NCBI RefSeq assembly: GCF_002113025.1
Contig: NZ_NEJH01000002.1
Location: forward strand, 868,001-932,000
Reading direction: 5' to 3'
DNA from: Pseudomonas sp. B28(2017)
GTDB lineage: Bacteria; Pseudomonadota; Gammaproteobacteria; Pseudomonadales; Pseudomonadaceae
Length of the DNA stretch: 64,000 bases
This document shows positions 45,264-55,487 of this stretch, in pieces; positions within the stretch are counted from its first letter, which is position 1, and the number at the start of each line of letters is the position of its first letter. Under the pieces are notes generated by a model. The model searched no databases. It had not been told where the DNA came from and saw only the letters and a program-made list of their open reading frames with translations. A program made the translations under genes and the position numbers.

Positions 45264-46549
45264 TGCGGTTTTTTATCCGAAAAGCTATCCGATGAGCCCT
45301 CACCGAGGGCAAAGAGTTCCTGGGCCATCGCCAGCGCATCCAGGCGACCTTCGGCAGAGAGCTTTTTCAACTGCACGCTCGGTGAGTGCAACAGTTTGTT
45401 GGTCAACCCGCGAGCCAGTTGCACCAGCACCTCTTCGGCACTGGTGCCGTTGGCCAGCAGGCGCTGGGCTTTTTGCAATTCTTCGTCGCGCAGGCGTTCG
45501 CTCTGTTGACGATAGGCCTTGAGAACATCCACTGCCGCCAATTCACGCAGGCGGACCATGAAGTCTTCGGCACCGACCGAGACCATCTCTTCGGCGGCCT
45601 GGGCTGCGCCCTGGCGGCTCTTGAGGTTCTCGGCGACCACTTCGTGGAGATCGTCGACGCTATAGAGGTAAACATCGTCCAACTCGCCGACTTCTGGCTC
45701 GATGTCACGCGGAACGGCGATGTCCACCATGAAGATTGGTTTGTGCTTGCGCAGTTTCAAGGCGCTTTCCACTGCACCCTTGCCCAGAATCGGCAACTGG
45801 CTGGCGGTGGAACTGATGACGATATCGCTGCGCACCAGCTCCGCCGGAATATCCGACAACAACACGGCATGGGCGCCGAACTGTTCGGCCAGAATGCTGG
45901 CGCGCTCCAGGGTACGGTTGGCGACCACGATGCGCTTTACACCCAGGTCATGCAGATGGCGGGCGACCAGGGTGATGGTCTCGCCGGCGCCGATCAACAA
46001 GGCCTGGCTGCGCTGCAAGTCGCTGAAAATCTGTTTCGCCAGGCTCACCGCGGCAAACGCCACCGATACCGGGTTCTCGCCGATGGCCGTGTCGGTGCGC
46101 ACCTGCTTGGCCGCGTTGAACGTGGCCTGGAACAGCCGCCCGAGCAATGGCCCGATGGTCCCTGCCTCGCGGGCCACGGCATAGGCCGACTTCATCTGAC
46201 CGAGAATCTGCGGTTCGCCCAACACCAGCGAGTCGAGCCCGGAGGCCACCCGCATCATGTGACGAACTGCCGCATCATCTTCATGCACATAGGCGCTTGC
46301 GCGCAGCTCGTCGAAGCTCAAATGATGATATTCGGCCAGCCAGTGCAGCACGACGTCCGCCGACAGGTGATCCTGTTCTATATAGAGTTCACTGCGATTG
46401 CAGGTGGAGAGGATCGCAGCTTCGCGGCTGTCGGTGAGTCGGCAGAGCTGCTGCAAGGCCTCAACCAGCTGTTCAGGGGTAAAAGCCACGCGCTCGCGGA
46501 CGTCTACTGAAGCAGTCTTGTGGTTAATACCGAGTGCAAGGAAGGCCAT
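45260..46549 (-). CDS. hemA: glutamyl-tRNA reductase
   Basis: A 429-residue enzyme, first step of C5 haem synthesis. The catalytic Cys in ILSTCNRSE, the [13 protein letters not shown] segment and the NADP fold LLIGAGETI are all present. First gene of the hemA-prfA-prmC-moeB-murI chain on the minus strand. Confidence 0.97.
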   Translation of the reverse strand: MAFLALGINHKTASVDVRERVAFTPEQLVEALQQLCRLTDSREAAILSTCNRSELYIEQDHLSADVVLHWLAEYHHLSFDELRASAYVHEDDAAVRHMMRVASGLDSLVLGEPQILGQMKSAYAVAREAGTIGPLLGRLFQATFNAAKQVRTDTAIGENPVSVAFAAVSLAKQIFSDLQRSQALLIGAGETITLVARHLHDLGVKRIVVANRTLERASILAEQFGAHAVLLSDIPAELVRSDIVISSTASQLPILGKGAVESALKLRKHKPIFMVDIAVPRDIEPEVGELDDVYLYSVDDLHEVVAENLKSRQGAAQAAEEMVSVGAEDFMVRLRELAAVDVLKAYRQQSERLRDEELQKAQRLLANGTSAEEVLVQLARGLTNKLLHSPSVQLKKLSAEGRLDALAMAQELFALGEGSSDSFSDKKPQ

Positions 46550-46899
46550 TCAAAGTCGCTGATTGTGACGTGAAGCCGGTAATTGTCCTACTTCGACGGA
46601 GTCAGAACAACCACTCGATATCTATCGCCATGGCAGGCACCTGCCCGTACTGCGAGCCATTCTCGTTTACAGGCACGTACATCGCCTCCTGTGGGAGCTG
46701 GCTTGCCTGCGATGGACTGACAGCCGCCGCGTCTTTGCGGTTAAATCGCGTCATCGTTAACGACCATCGCTGCGATGCGGCGACCCGACAAGCCAGCTCC
46801 TACAGGGACCGTGTACATGGGAAAATGGCTGGCCGGTTATGTTTGGCCTAAAGCTTGTGTCATGATGATCTGACCGCAGGTTAGTCGTCCTCTTCCTAT
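46550..46899. other. 350-bp divergent region hemA / TPR lipoprotein
   Basis: There is no gene. The promoters of hemA (leftward) and the TPR gene (rightward) must lie here. The middle 46688-46807 is a long inverted repeat annotated separately. Nothing else notable was found. Confidence 0.6.
46688..46807. repeat. REP doublet of a second subfamily
   Basis: CCTGTGGGAGCTGGCTTGCC and its inverted end GACAAGCCAGCTCCTACAGG enclose CTGCGATGG and CATCGCTGCGATG copies. The core GGAGCTGGCTTGCC differs from the GGAGCGAGC core of the other REP elements in the window. Confidence 0.8.
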
Positions 46900-48624
46900 A
46901 TGAATAGATCTTCCGCGTTGCTCCTCGCTTTTGTCTTCCTCAGCGGTTGCCAGGCCTTGGCACCCGTTTCGTCGGACGGTACGCCGCCGGCTGAAGACAG
47001 CACCCCGGCCCCTGAAAAGCCCAAGGTCTACAGCTCATTCAGCGAGGAAACCATCTTCAGCCTGTTGAGCGCCGAACTGGCTGGCCAACGCAATCGTTTC
47101 GACATTGCGCTGGACAACTATGTGACCCAGGCCATCAACACCCAGGATCCGGGCATCTCCGAGCGTGCATTCCGTATCGCCGAATACCTGGGCGCCGATC
47201 AGGCAGCCCTGGATACCGCGCTGATCTGGGCCAGGAACGCCCCTAACGACCTCGAAGCGCAACGCGCCGCCGCCGTGCAACTGGCGCGCGCCGGGCGTTA
47301 TGACGACTCCATGGCCTATATGGAGAAAGTCCTGCAAGGCAAGGGCGACACCCATTTCGACTTCCTCGCGCTGTCCGCGGCCGACACCGACCAGGACACC
47401 CGCAACGGCTTGATGAAAAGCTTCGACCGTTTGTTGCAGCGTCATCCAAACAATAGCCAGCTGATTTTCGGCAAGGCACTGCTGATGCAACAGGATGGCG
47501 ACGCCAAGGGCGCGCTGACGCTGCTGGAAAACAACCCGCCGGATGACGGCGAAATCGCTCCGATCCTGTTGCGCGCACGCCTGCTGCAAACCCTGAATCG
47601 CGGTGACGAAGCCCTGCCGCTGCTGCAGAAAAGCATCAAGAAATACCCGGACGACAAGCGCCTGCGTCTGACTTATGCACGTATGCTGGTTGAACAGGAC
47701 CGCATGAACGACGCCAAGGCCGAGTTCTCGAGCCTGGTCCAGCAATACCCGGAAGACGACGAACTGCGTTACTCCCTGGCGCTGGTCTGCCTGGAAGCCA
47801 AGGACTGGAATGAGGCCAAGGGTCATCTTGAAGACCTGATCGCCCGGGAAAGCCATGTCGACTCGGCGCACCTGAACCTCGGCCGCATCGCCGAAGAACA
47901 AAACGACCCGCAAGGCGCACTGATCGAATATGCCAAGGTTGGCCCGGGCAACGACTTCCTGCCGGCGCAATTGCGTCAGGCCGACATCCTGATCAACAAC
48001 GGCAAGACCGCCGAAGCGCAACGCAAGCTCGCGGCAGAGCGCGATGAGCAGCCGGATTACGCCATCCAGTTGTACCTGATCGAAGCCGAAACCCTGTCCG
48101 CCAACAATCAAGGCGACAAGGCCTGGAATGTTCTGCAGCAGGCCTTGCAGAAATACCCGGACGACTTGAACCTGCTCTACACCCGCGCCATGCAGGCGGA
48201 AAAACGCAATGACCTGGCGCAGATGGAAAAAGACCTGCGCACGATCATCAAGCGCGACCCGGACAATGCCATGGCGTTGAACGCCCTCGGCTACACCCTG
48301 TCCGACCGCACAACGCGCTACGCCGAAGCCAAAGCCCTGATCGAACAGGCGCACCATATCAGTCCGGAAGACCCGGCGGTACTCGACAGCCTTGGCTGGG
48401 TGAATTACCGCATGGGCAATCTCGACGAAGCCGAGCGCCTGCTGCGTCAAGCCCTGGATCGCTTCCCCGATCAGGAAGTCGCCGCTCACCTGGGCGAGGT
48501 CCTGTGGGCCAATGGCAAACAGCGTGAAGCCAGGCAAGTCTGGGGCAAGTTCCTCAAGGAACAGCCTGACAGCCCGACCTTGCGCGGCACCATCAAACGC
48601 CTGACCGGATCAGAGACCCTTTAG
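46900..48624 (+). CDS. TPR-repeat outer-membrane lipoprotein
   Basis: A 574-residue protein. The signal peptide ends in the lipobox FLSGC (Cys 17). Many tetratricopeptide repeats fill the rest, for example [37 protein letters not shown] and [20 protein letters not shown]. It is the orthologue by position of PA4667 next to lolB. Probable periplasmic scaffold; no enzymatic domain is seen. Confidence 0.9.
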   Translation: MNRSSALLLAFVFLSGCQALAPVSSDGTPPAEDSTPAPEKPKVYSSFSEETIFSLLSAELAGQRNRFDIALDNYVTQAINTQDPGISERAFRIAEYLGADQAALDTALIWARNAPNDLEAQRAAAVQLARAGRYDDSMAYMEKVLQGKGDTHFDFLALSAADTDQDTRNGLMKSFDRLLQRHPNNSQLIFGKALLMQQDGDAKGALTLLENNPPDDGEIAPILLRARLLQTLNRGDEALPLLQKSIKKYPDDKRLRLTYARMLVEQDRMNDAKAEFSSLVQQYPEDDELRYSLALVCLEAKDWNEAKGHLEDLIARESHVDSAHLNLGRIAEEQNDPQGALIEYAKVGPGNDFLPAQLRQADILINNGKTAEAQRKLAAERDEQPDYAIQLYLIEAETLSANNQGDKAWNVLQQALQKYPDDLNLLYTRAMQAEKRNDLAQMEKDLRTIIKRDPDNAMALNALGYTLSDRTTRYAEAKALIEQAHHISPEDPAVLDSLGWVNYRMGNLDEAERLLRQALDRFPDQEVAAHLGEVLWANGKQREARQVWGKFLKEQPDSPTLRGTIKRLTGSETL

Positions 48625-48628
48625 GATT

Positions 48629-49246
48629 ATGTTTTTGCGCCATCTCATCGTTTTCAGTTTTATCGCCCTGCTCGCCGGTTGTGCCGGACTGGGTCCCCGC
48701 GAATCGGTCGAGGGGCACGGCAATCCTGCCCAATGGCGTGCGCACAAACAGCAACTGACCAGCCTCGATGGTTGGCAGATCGACGGCAAGATCGGCATCC
48801 GCGCCCCGAAAGACTCGGGCAGTGGCACGCTGTTCTGGCTGCAACGCCAGGATTACTACGACATTCGCCTCTCCGGCCCGCTGGGTCGTGGCGCAGCACG
48901 CCTGACCGGACGGCCGGGCAAGGTTTCGCTGGAAGTCGCCAACCAGGGGCGTTACGACGCACCAACCCCTGAAGTGTTGCTCGAAGAGCAACTGGGCTGG
49001 AAGTTGCCGGTGTCCAACCTGGCCTGGTGGGTCCGCGGGCTTCCGGCTCCGGATAGCAAAAGTCACCTGACACTGGATGCCGACAGTCGCCTGGCCAACC
49101 TCGAACAGGATGGCTGGCAGGTCGAATACACCGACTACACCCAGCAAAACGGTTACTGGCTGCCCGAGCGAATCAAGCTGCATGGCACCGACCTTGACGT
49201 CACACTGGTGATCAAGGCCTGGCAACCGCGCAAACTGGGGTCGTGA
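48629..49246 (+). CDS. lolB: outer-membrane lipoprotein LolB
   Basis: A 205-residue lipoprotein receptor that takes lipoproteins from LolA and inserts them in the outer membrane. Lipobox LLAGC at Cys 18; [12 protein letters not shown] and the Trp-rich WWVRGLPAP match the family. The start is four bases after the TPR gene; ispE starts two bases after the stop. Confidence 0.95.
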   Translation: MFLRHLIVFSFIALLAGCAGLGPRESVEGHGNPAQWRAHKQQLTSLDGWQIDGKIGIRAPKDSGSGTLFWLQRQDYYDIRLSGPLGRGAARLTGRPGKVSLEVANQGRYDAPTPEVLLEEQLGWKLPVSNLAWWVRGLPAPDSKSHLTLDADSRLANLEQDGWQVEYTDYTQQNGYWLPERIKLHGTDLDVTLVIKAWQPRKLGS

Positions 49247-49247
49247 C

Positions 49248-50099
49248 ATGCCAGCCAATCGCCTGACTTTGCCGTCTCCGGCCAAACTCAACCTGATGCT
49301 GCACATTCTCGGTCGCCGTGAAGACGGCTACCACGAACTGCAAACGATGTTTCAGTTTCTCGATTACGGCGACGAAATCACCTATGCGCTGCGCGAAGAC
49401 GGTGTCATTTGCCTGCACACCGAATTCGAAGGCGTCCCCCACGACAGCAACCTGATCGTCAAGGCCGCGAAAAAACTTCAGGAGCAATCCGGGTGCACGT
49501 TGGGCGTCGATATCTGGATCGAAAAAATCCTGCCCATGGGGGGCGGCATTGGCGGCGGCAGTTCGAATGCCGCAACGACTTTGCTCGGCCTCAATCACCT
49601 GTGGCAATTGGGTTGGGATGAAGATCGCCTGGCTGGCCTGGGATTGACGCTGGGCGCCGACGTCCCGGTTTTCGTACGTGGCCACGCAGCTTTCGCCGAG
49701 GGCGTGGGAGAAAAACTGACGCCTGTCGACCCGGAAGAACCGTGGTATCTCGTGCTGGTGCCGCAAGTCTCTGTAAGTACGGCAGAAATTTTTTCAGATC
49801 CGTTGTTGACACGTAACACGCCTCCCATTAAAGTGCGCCCCGTTCCCAAGGGAAACAGTCGAAATGACTGCTTGCCGGTGGTAACAAGGCGCTACCCAGA
49901 GGTACGTAACGCTTTGAATTTGTTAGGTAAATTTACCGAAGCAAAACTCACCGGAACTGGAAGTTGTGTGTTTGGGGGCTTCCCAAGCAAAGCTGAAGCT
50001 GATAAAGTCTCGGCCCTTCTTACAGAGACCCTTACAGGGTTTGTAGCGAAAGGAAGCAACGTTTCGATGTTGCATCGCAAGCTGCAAAGTCTGCTCTAA
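49248..50099 (+). CDS. ispE: 4-diphosphocytidyl-2-C-methyl-D-erythritol kinase
   Basis: A 283-residue GHMP kinase of the MEP isoprenoid pathway. The N-terminal [22 protein letters not shown] and the ATP loop [16 protein letters not shown] are diagnostic. The C-terminal codon use (about 49800-50090) is richer in A/T than the rest. It is followed by tRNA-Gln and prs, an order conserved in gammaproteobacteria. Confidence 0.96.
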   Translation: MPANRLTLPSPAKLNLMLHILGRREDGYHELQTMFQFLDYGDEITYALREDGVICLHTEFEGVPHDSNLIVKAAKKLQEQSGCTLGVDIWIEKILPMGGGIGGGSSNAATTLLGLNHLWQLGWDEDRLAGLGLTLGADVPVFVRGHAAFAEGVGEKLTPVDPEEPWYLVLVPQVSVSTAEIFSDPLLTRNTPPIKVRPVPKGNSRNDCLPVVTRRYPEVRNALNLLGKFTEAKLTGTGSCVFGGFPSKAEADKVSALLTETLTGFVAKGSNVSMLHRKLQSLL

Positions 50100-50135
50100 A
50101 GGAACCGATTACAGGGTAATCGTTGCAACAGATAC

Positions 50136-50210
50136 AGGGGCGTCGCCAAGCGGTAAGGCAGCAGGTTTTGATCCTGCCATGCGTTGGTTCGAATCCAGCC
50201 GCCCCTGCCA
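50136..50210 (+). tRNA. tRNA-Gln (anticodon TTG)
   Basis: The acceptor stem AGGGGCG pairs with CGCCCCT; discriminator G and an encoded CCA end it at 50210. The anticodon stem GCAGG/CCTGC encloses the loop TTTTGAT with anticodon TTG. The T-arm is GCTGG-like (GTTGGTTCGAATCCAGC). It lies between ispE and prs. Confidence 0.96.
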
Positions 50211-50256
50211 TTTTCCTATACTCATCCAGGTTACCCTCAGCCTTCAGGTACTGCGC

Positions 50257-51198
50257 GTGTCCAAGATGATGGTCTTTACGGGGAACGCTAACCCCGATCT
50301 GGCTCGGCGTGTCGTACGTCAGCTGCATATCCCTCTCGGTGACATCTCTGTCGGAAAATTCTCCGACGGCGAAATTACAGCCGAGATCAATGAAAACGTC
50401 CGCGGTAAAGACGTCTTCATTATTCAGCCGACTTGCGCTCCGACCAACGATAACCTGATGGAACTGGTAGTGATGGCTGATGCCTTCCGCCGCTCCTCGG
50501 CTACTCGTATCACTGCTGTTATTCCTTACTTTGGTTATGCCCGTCAGGATCGCCGTCCGCGTTCCGCACGTGTGGCTATCAGCGCGAAAGTCGTGGCTGA
50601 CATGCTTACCGTAGTCGGCATCGACCGTGTTCTCACGGTTGATCTGCATGCTGACCAAATCCAGGGTTTCTTCGATATTCCGGTAGATAACATCTACGGC
50701 TCCCCGGTTCTGGTGGATGACATCGAAGATCAGCGCTTCGAAAACCTGATGATCGTGTCCCCGGACATTGGTGGCGTCGTGCGTGCACGTGCCGTTGCCA
50801 AATCCCTGGGTGTGGATCTCGGGATCATCGACAAACGCCGTGAGAAAGCCAATCACTCTGAAGTGATGCATATCATCGGTGATGTCGAAGGGCGCACCTG
50901 TATTCTGGTCGATGACATGGTCGATACCGCCGGCACCCTGTGCCACGCGGCCAAGGCCCTGAAAGAGCATGGCGCAGCCAAGGTTTTCGCCTACTGCACG
51001 CACCCGGTGCTGTCGGGTCGGGCGATCGAAAACATTGAAAATTCCGTGCTGGACGAGTTGGTGGTGACTAACACCATCCCACTGTCCGCTGCAGCACAAG
51101 CCTGTGCGCGTATCCGCCAACTGGATATCGCACCGGTAGTTGCCGAGGCGGTCCGCCGCATCAGCAATGAAGAATCGATCAGCGCGATGTTCCGCTAA
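50257..51198 (+). CDS. prs: ribose-phosphate pyrophosphokinase
   Basis: A 313-residue enzyme that makes PRPP from ribose 5-phosphate and ATP, feeding hpt and upp of this window among many others. [18 protein letters not shown], the PRPP loop [14 protein letters not shown] and [18 protein letters not shown] are present. The GTG start at 50257 gives the usual [15 protein letters not shown]; a longer frame runs back into the tRNA and was rejected. Confidence 0.95.
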   Translation: MSKMMVFTGNANPDLARRVVRQLHIPLGDISVGKFSDGEITAEINENVRGKDVFIIQPTCAPTNDNLMELVVMADAFRRSSATRITAVIPYFGYARQDRRPRSARVAISAKVVADMLTVVGIDRVLTVDLHADQIQGFFDIPVDNIYGSPVLVDDIEDQRFENLMIVSPDIGGVVRARAVAKSLGVDLGIIDKRREKANHSEVMHIIGDVEGRTCILVDDMVDTAGTLCHAAKALKEHGAAKVFAYCTHPVLSGRAIENIENSVLDELVVTNTIPLSAAAQACARIRQLDIAPVVAEAVRRISNEESISAMFR

Positions 51199-51230
51199 GG
51201 GCCCAGCCCATTTCGAACATCTCGTTGACG

Positions 51231-51274
51231 AAAAGCGCCCCGCCCCGGCATTCCTGTCGGGGCGGGGCTTTTTT
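51231..51274 (+). terminator. terminator after prs
   Basis: GCCCCGCCCCG and CGGGGCGGGGC form a very GC-rich stem, followed by six T residues. It precedes the rplY leader. Confidence 0.92.
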
Positions 51275-51338
51275 GCCCATACCGTGTTTGGCGCTGGTCG
51301 CAAACGCCAATCGGTGATGGCTATTTTGGAGATACAAA

Positions 51339-51935
51339 ATGACTGAATTTACTCTGAACGCTCAAGCGCGTACTGACCTGGGGAAAGGTGCGAGCCGCCG
51401 CCTGCGTCACGCTCTGAACATCCCTGCCGTTGTATACGGTGGCAACAAGCCTGCTGAATCCGTGACCATCCTGGCCAAGGAAATCACCAAGCTGTTCGAA
51501 AACGAAGCGGCCTTCAGCCACGTTATCGAGCTGAACATCGACGGCGCCAAGCAGAACGTTGTTGTTAAAGCCATGCAGCGCCACCCAGCCAAGCAATTCA
51601 TCATGCACGCTGACTTCGTGCGCGTTGTTGCTGGTCAGAAACTGACCGCTATCGTTCCAGTGCACTTCATCAACGAAGAAGCTCCGGTCAAGAAAGGCGG
51701 CGAAATCTCTCACGTAGTTGGCGAGATCGAAGTTTCCTGCGAAGCCAAGGACCTGCCTGAGTTCATCGAAGTCGACCTGGCTAACGCTGAAATCGGCACC
51801 ATCGTTCACCTGTCCGACCTCAAAGCCCCTAAAGGCGTTGAGTTCGTGGCCCTGGCACACGGCGATGACAAGGCAGTTGCCAACGTCCACGCTCCACGTG
51901 TTGCTCCAGAAGCTGCAGAAGGCGCTGCAGAGTAA
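51339..51935 (+). CDS. rplY: 50S ribosomal protein L25/general stress protein Ctc
   Basis: A 198-residue long-form L25 (Ctc type). The N-terminal 5S-rRNA-binding domain is [19 protein letters not shown], and the C-terminal beta domain has [21 protein letters not shown], with an Ala/Glu-rich tail. GGAG lies before the ATG. Strongly biased codon use (many CTG, GTT, GCT) fits a ribosomal gene. Confidence 0.96.
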   Translation: MTEFTLNAQARTDLGKGASRRLRHALNIPAVVYGGNKPAESVTILAKEITKLFENEAAFSHVIELNIDGAKQNVVVKAMQRHPAKQFIMHADFVRVVAGQKLTAIVPVHFINEEAPVKKGGEISHVVGEIEVSCEAKDLPEFIEVDLANAEIGTIVHLSDLKAPKGVEFVALAHGDDKAVANVHAPRVAPEAAEGAAE

Positions 51936-52104
51936 TTTCACTCTGTACGCCAGAGTGATGGGAACATCGCGGACTGAAACGTAGCGAGAAAGCGGGCGGG
52001 AACGCGGAGTTTACATTCATGGTAAATGAGCATTTTTCGTCCACTTTCGCCGCTCGCACTGCTTGCGGCGATGTTATCCACCACTTCAAGGAAGGGCCCC
52101 TATT

Positions 52105-52689
52105 GTGACTGCCATCAAACTGATCGTTGGCCTGGGAAATCCAGGCGCCGAATACGAACAGACCCGGCATAACGCAGGGGCCCTTTTTGTTGAGCGCATT
52201 GCGAACGCACAAGGCGTGAACCTTGTGGCGGACCGCAAATATTTCGGCCTGACCGGGCGCTATTCGCATCAGGGTCAGGATGTTCGTCTGCTGATTCCCA
52301 CCACGTACATGAACCGCAGCGGCCAGGCCGTGGCGGCCCTTGCAGGTTTCTTCCGCATCAAGCCTGAAGAAATCCTCGTGGCACACGACGAACTCGATCT
52401 GCCTCCGGGCGTCGCCAAACTCAAAGTGGGCGGCGGCCATGGCGGTCACAACGGGTTGCGCGACATCATTGCGCAACTGGGCAATCAGAACACTTTCCAC
52501 CGCCTGCGGCTTGGCATCGGTCACCCGGGCGTCGCCAGTATGGTTTCAAATTTCGTCCTGGGTCGTGCGCCACGCGCCGAACAGGAAAAACTCGATGCCA
52601 GCATCGACTTTGCCCTCGGCGTGCTGCCGGATATCCTCGCCGGTGAATGGAACCGCGCGATGAAAAACCTGCACAGCCAGAAGGCCTGA
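52105..52689 (+). CDS. pth: peptidyl-tRNA hydrolase
   Basis: A 194-residue enzyme that recycles peptidyl-tRNA. [20 protein letters not shown] holds the catalytic Asn and His; the later Asp is in [12 protein letters not shown]. The start is GTG with AAGGAAGG upstream. Confidence 0.96.
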   Translation: MTAIKLIVGLGNPGAEYEQTRHNAGALFVERIANAQGVNLVADRKYFGLTGRYSHQGQDVRLLIPTTYMNRSGQAVAALAGFFRIKPEEILVAHDELDLPPGVAKLKVGGGHGGHNGLRDIIAQLGNQNTFHRLRLGIGHPGVASMVSNFVLGRAPRAEQEKLDASIDFALGVLPDILAGEWNRAMKNLHSQKA

Positions 52690-52711
52690 CTCTTACCCGA
52701 GGGGAAACACC

Positions 52712-53812
52712 ATGGGATTCAATTGCGGCATCGTCGGCCTGCCTAACGTCGGCAAGTCCACCCTGTTCAACGCCCTGACCAAATCCGGGATCGCGGCCGA
52801 GAACTTCCCCTTCTGCACCATCGAGCCGAACAGCGGTATCGTGCCGATGCCGGATCCGCGCCTGCAAGCCTTGGCAGAGATCGTCAATCCAAAGCGCATC
52901 CTGCCAACCACCATGGAGTTCGTCGACATCGCCGGCCTGGTGGCCGGGGCATCGAAAGGTGAAGGCCTGGGCAACAAGTTCCTGGCCAACATCCGCGAAA
53001 CCGATGCCATCGCTCACGTGGTCCGCTGCTTTGAAGACGAGAACGTGATTCACGTCTCCAACAGCGTCGACCCGAAACGCGATATCGAAATCATCGATCT
53101 GGAACTGATCTTCGCCGACCTCGACAGCTGCGAGAAGCAACTGCAGAAAGTCACGCGCAACGCCAAGGGCGGTGACAAGGACGCAGTGGTCCAGAAAGGC
53201 CTGCTGGAGCAACTGATCGCTCACTTCACCGAAGGCAAGCCGGCGCGTAGCCTGATGAAGAACATGGGTACCGACGAGAAAGCGGTGATCAAGGGCTTCC
53301 ACCTGCTGACCACAAAACCGGTCATGTACATCGCCAACGTCGCTGAAGACGGTTTCGAAAACAACCCGCACCTGGACGTGGTCAAGGCCATCGCCGAAGA
53401 AGAAGGCGCCGTGGTTGTTCCGGTGTGCAACAAGATCGAAGCGGAAATCGCCGAGCTCGATGACGGCGAAGAGAAAGACATGTTCCTCGAAGCCCTGGGT
53501 CTCGAAGAGCCTGGCCTGAACCGCGTGATCCGCGCCGGCTACGAAATGCTGCACCTGCAGACCTACTTCACCGCCGGTGTCGAAGAAGTCCGCGCCTGGA
53601 CCGTCCGCGTCGGTGCCACCGCACCACAAGCCGCTGGCGTGATCCACACCGACTTCGAAAAAGGCTTCATCCGCGCCGAAGTGATCGCTTACAACGACTT
53701 CATCCAGTACAAGGGCGAAGCCGGTACCAAGGAAGCCGGTAAATGGCGTCTGGAAGGCAAGGATTACATCGTTAAAGACGGCGACGTGATGCACTTCCGT
53801 TTCAACGTGTAA
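52712..53812 (+). CDS. ychF: redox-regulated ATPase YchF
   Basis: A 366-residue OBG-like P-loop protein. G1 is [15 protein letters not shown]; the NKIE motif ([10 protein letters not shown]) replaces NKxD and explains ATP preference. A C-terminal TGS domain follows ([15 protein letters not shown]). AGGGGAAAC precedes the ATG. A terminator follows. Confidence 0.96.
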   Translation: MGFNCGIVGLPNVGKSTLFNALTKSGIAAENFPFCTIEPNSGIVPMPDPRLQALAEIVNPKRILPTTMEFVDIAGLVAGASKGEGLGNKFLANIRETDAIAHVVRCFEDENVIHVSNSVDPKRDIEIIDLELIFADLDSCEKQLQKVTRNAKGGDKDAVVQKGLLEQLIAHFTEGKPARSLMKNMGTDEKAVIKGFHLLTTKPVMYIANVAEDGFENNPHLDVVKAIAEEEGAVVVPVCNKIEAEIAELDDGEEKDMFLEALGLEEPGLNRVIRAGYEMLHLQTYFTAGVEEVRAWTVRVGATAPQAAGVIHTDFEKGFIRAEVIAYNDFIQYKGEAGTKEAGKWRLEGKDYIVKDGDVMHFRFNV

Positions 53813-53824
53813 ACACACCGCCCC

Positions 53825-53856
53825 AAAAAAAGCCGCGTTTGATACGCGGCTTTTTT
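53825..53856 (+). terminator. terminator after ychF
   Basis: AGCCGCGT-TTGAT-ACGCGGCT is flanked by an A run and six T residues. Confidence 0.92.
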
Positions 53857-53890
53857 GTGCGTGAAACAATCATCCGCCATACCACATTCC

Positions 53891-53922
53891 CCTGTGGGAG
53901 CGAGCAAGCTCGCTCCCACAGG
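53891..53922. repeat. perfect REP palindrome
   Basis: A 15-bp perfect inverted repeat (CCTGTGGGAGCGAGC / GCTCGCTCCCACAGG) with a two-base centre (AA). It lies between the convergent ychF and MFS genes. Confidence 0.9.
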
Positions 53923-53934
53923 ATATTTGTCGGT

Positions 53935-55152
53935 TCAGGCCTTTTTGGTTCGCGGCAGAAAGATCGCCAGCCCCCCAAACAGCGGCAGGAACGAACACAG
54001 GAAGTACACGTACTCGATGCCGTGAATATCCGCCAGATGGCCCAGCAACGCCGCGCCAATTCCGCCGAAGCCAAACATCAAGCCGAAGAACACCCCGGCG
54101 ATCATCCCGACATTGCCTGGCACCAACTCCTGGGCGTACACCACGATGGCCGAGAACGCCGAGGCGAGAATGAAGCCGATGACCAGGCTGAGAATGCTGG
54201 TCCAGAACAGGTCGACATGCGGCAGCAGCAAGGTGAACGGTGCAACGCCGAGGATCGAAAACCAGATCACCGCCTTACGCCCGATCCTGTCGCCAATCGG
54301 CCCGCCAAAGAATGTCCCCGCCGCTACCGCCCCCAGAAACAGGAACAGGTGCAACTGCGAACTGGCGACCGACAGGTCGAATTTCTCGATCAGGTAGAAG
54401 GTGAAGTAGCTGGTGAGGCTGGACATGTAGAAATACTTGGAGAACACCAGCAACCCGAGCACGACCAGCGCGCTGATCACTCGCCCCCTGGACAGGCCGT
54501 GAGTTGCCGCCTGACCTTGCTTGAGCTTGAACAGGCTCAAGTGACTGGCGTACCAGCGGCTGATCCGGTAGAGCACGAACAGCGCAAATACCGCGAACAG
54601 GCCGAACCACGCCACGTGCCCTTGACCGAAGGGAATGATGATCGCCGCCGCCAGTAAAGGGCCGAACGCCGAGCCTGCGTTCCCCCCAACCTGAAAAGTC
54701 GATTGCGCCAGCCCGAAGCGCCCGCCTGAAGCCAGGCGCGCCACGCGGGACGCTTCGGGGTGGAAGGTCGAAGAACCGATGCCGATCAAACCCGCCGCCA
54801 GCAGAATCAACGGAAAGCTGCCAACTACCGACATCATCAGAATCCCGATCAGGGTGCAGACCGTGCCCGCCGGCAGAAGCCACGGCTTGGGATGGCGGTC
54901 GGTGTAGTAACCCACCCACGGCTGCAACAGCGAGGCCGTCAACTGGAACGTCAGGGTGATCAGGCCGACCTGGGTAAAGGTCAGGCCATAGTTGGCCTTG
55001 AGCATCGGATAGATCGACGGCAGTACCGACTGGATCAGGTCGTTGATCAAATGCGCCAGCGCCACCGCGCCGATGATGCGCATCACCAGGGGACTGCTTT
55101 GGGGCGTAGCGGACGCCGGCACTGAACCGGTCTGGGCGTTGCTGATGGCCAT
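53935..55152 (-). CDS. MFS transporter, fosmidomycin-resistance (Fsr) family
   Basis: A 405-residue 12-helix transporter. GLTFTQVGLITLTFQLTASL, PWVGYYTDRHPKPWLLPAG and GSSTFHPEASRVAR are typical of the Fsr family, exporters that confer fosmidomycin resistance in E. coli. The natural substrate is unknown. ATG 55152 was chosen over an upstream codon with a Cys-rich, non-family extension. Confidence 0.9.
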   Translation of the reverse strand: MAISNAQTGSVPASATPQSSPLVMRIIGAVALAHLINDLIQSVLPSIYPMLKANYGLTFTQVGLITLTFQLTASLLQPWVGYYTDRHPKPWLLPAGTVCTLIGILMMSVVGSFPLILLAAGLIGIGSSTFHPEASRVARLASGGRFGLAQSTFQVGGNAGSAFGPLLAAAIIIPFGQGHVAWFGLFAVFALFVLYRISRWYASHLSLFKLKQGQAATHGLSRGRVISALVVLGLLVFSKYFYMSSLTSYFTFYLIEKFDLSVASSQLHLFLFLGAVAAGTFFGGPIGDRIGRKAVIWFSILGVAPFTLLLPHVDLFWTSILSLVIGFILASAFSAIVVYAQELVPGNVGMIAGVFFGLMFGFGGIGAALLGHLADIHGIEYVYFLCSFLPLFGGLAIFLPRTKKA

Positions 55153-55487
55153 GGGGTTTTCCGTACAACAGGTGGGTGCAAACGGGCAGGTGCACCAATG
55201 TGCCATTTTTCAGTGCAGCAACGCCATCCCCTTAGCCTGCTAACGACTTCGATTTTCATCGCCACAACATTGATGGCGCATAGCCATGGTCTGAATCTTG
55301 CCTTGCTTGTCTGCTTGAACGCGGCTTCCTTACAAAGGAGGCCGACAATGGGAAGTTTCGCTACAGAGTCAGCCTACAGAGCGGACAAGGGTGAACTTTC
55401 GAGGCCTTTTTTAGAGGGCACGAGTCGGCGGTGCAACAACCTCCGACGCACGCCAATGGTGCGTGGTGTCCAGAGGAGTCATGGGGC
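55153..55487. other. 335-bp divergent region MFS / chemoreceptor
   Basis: No gene of normal character is seen. An ATG at 55348 has an excellent ribosome-binding site (AAAGGAGG, 7-nt spacing), and its frame runs 84 codons to 55602, overlapping the start of the chemoreceptor gene in another frame. The Cys-rich, Arg-rich tail of that frame looks non-coding. Confidence 0.5.

Noticed and set aside
50179-50256. A longer prs reading frame starting inside tRNA-Gln
   Set aside because: The 26 extra codons overlap the tRNA, and all Prs proteins start close to the GTG at 50257.
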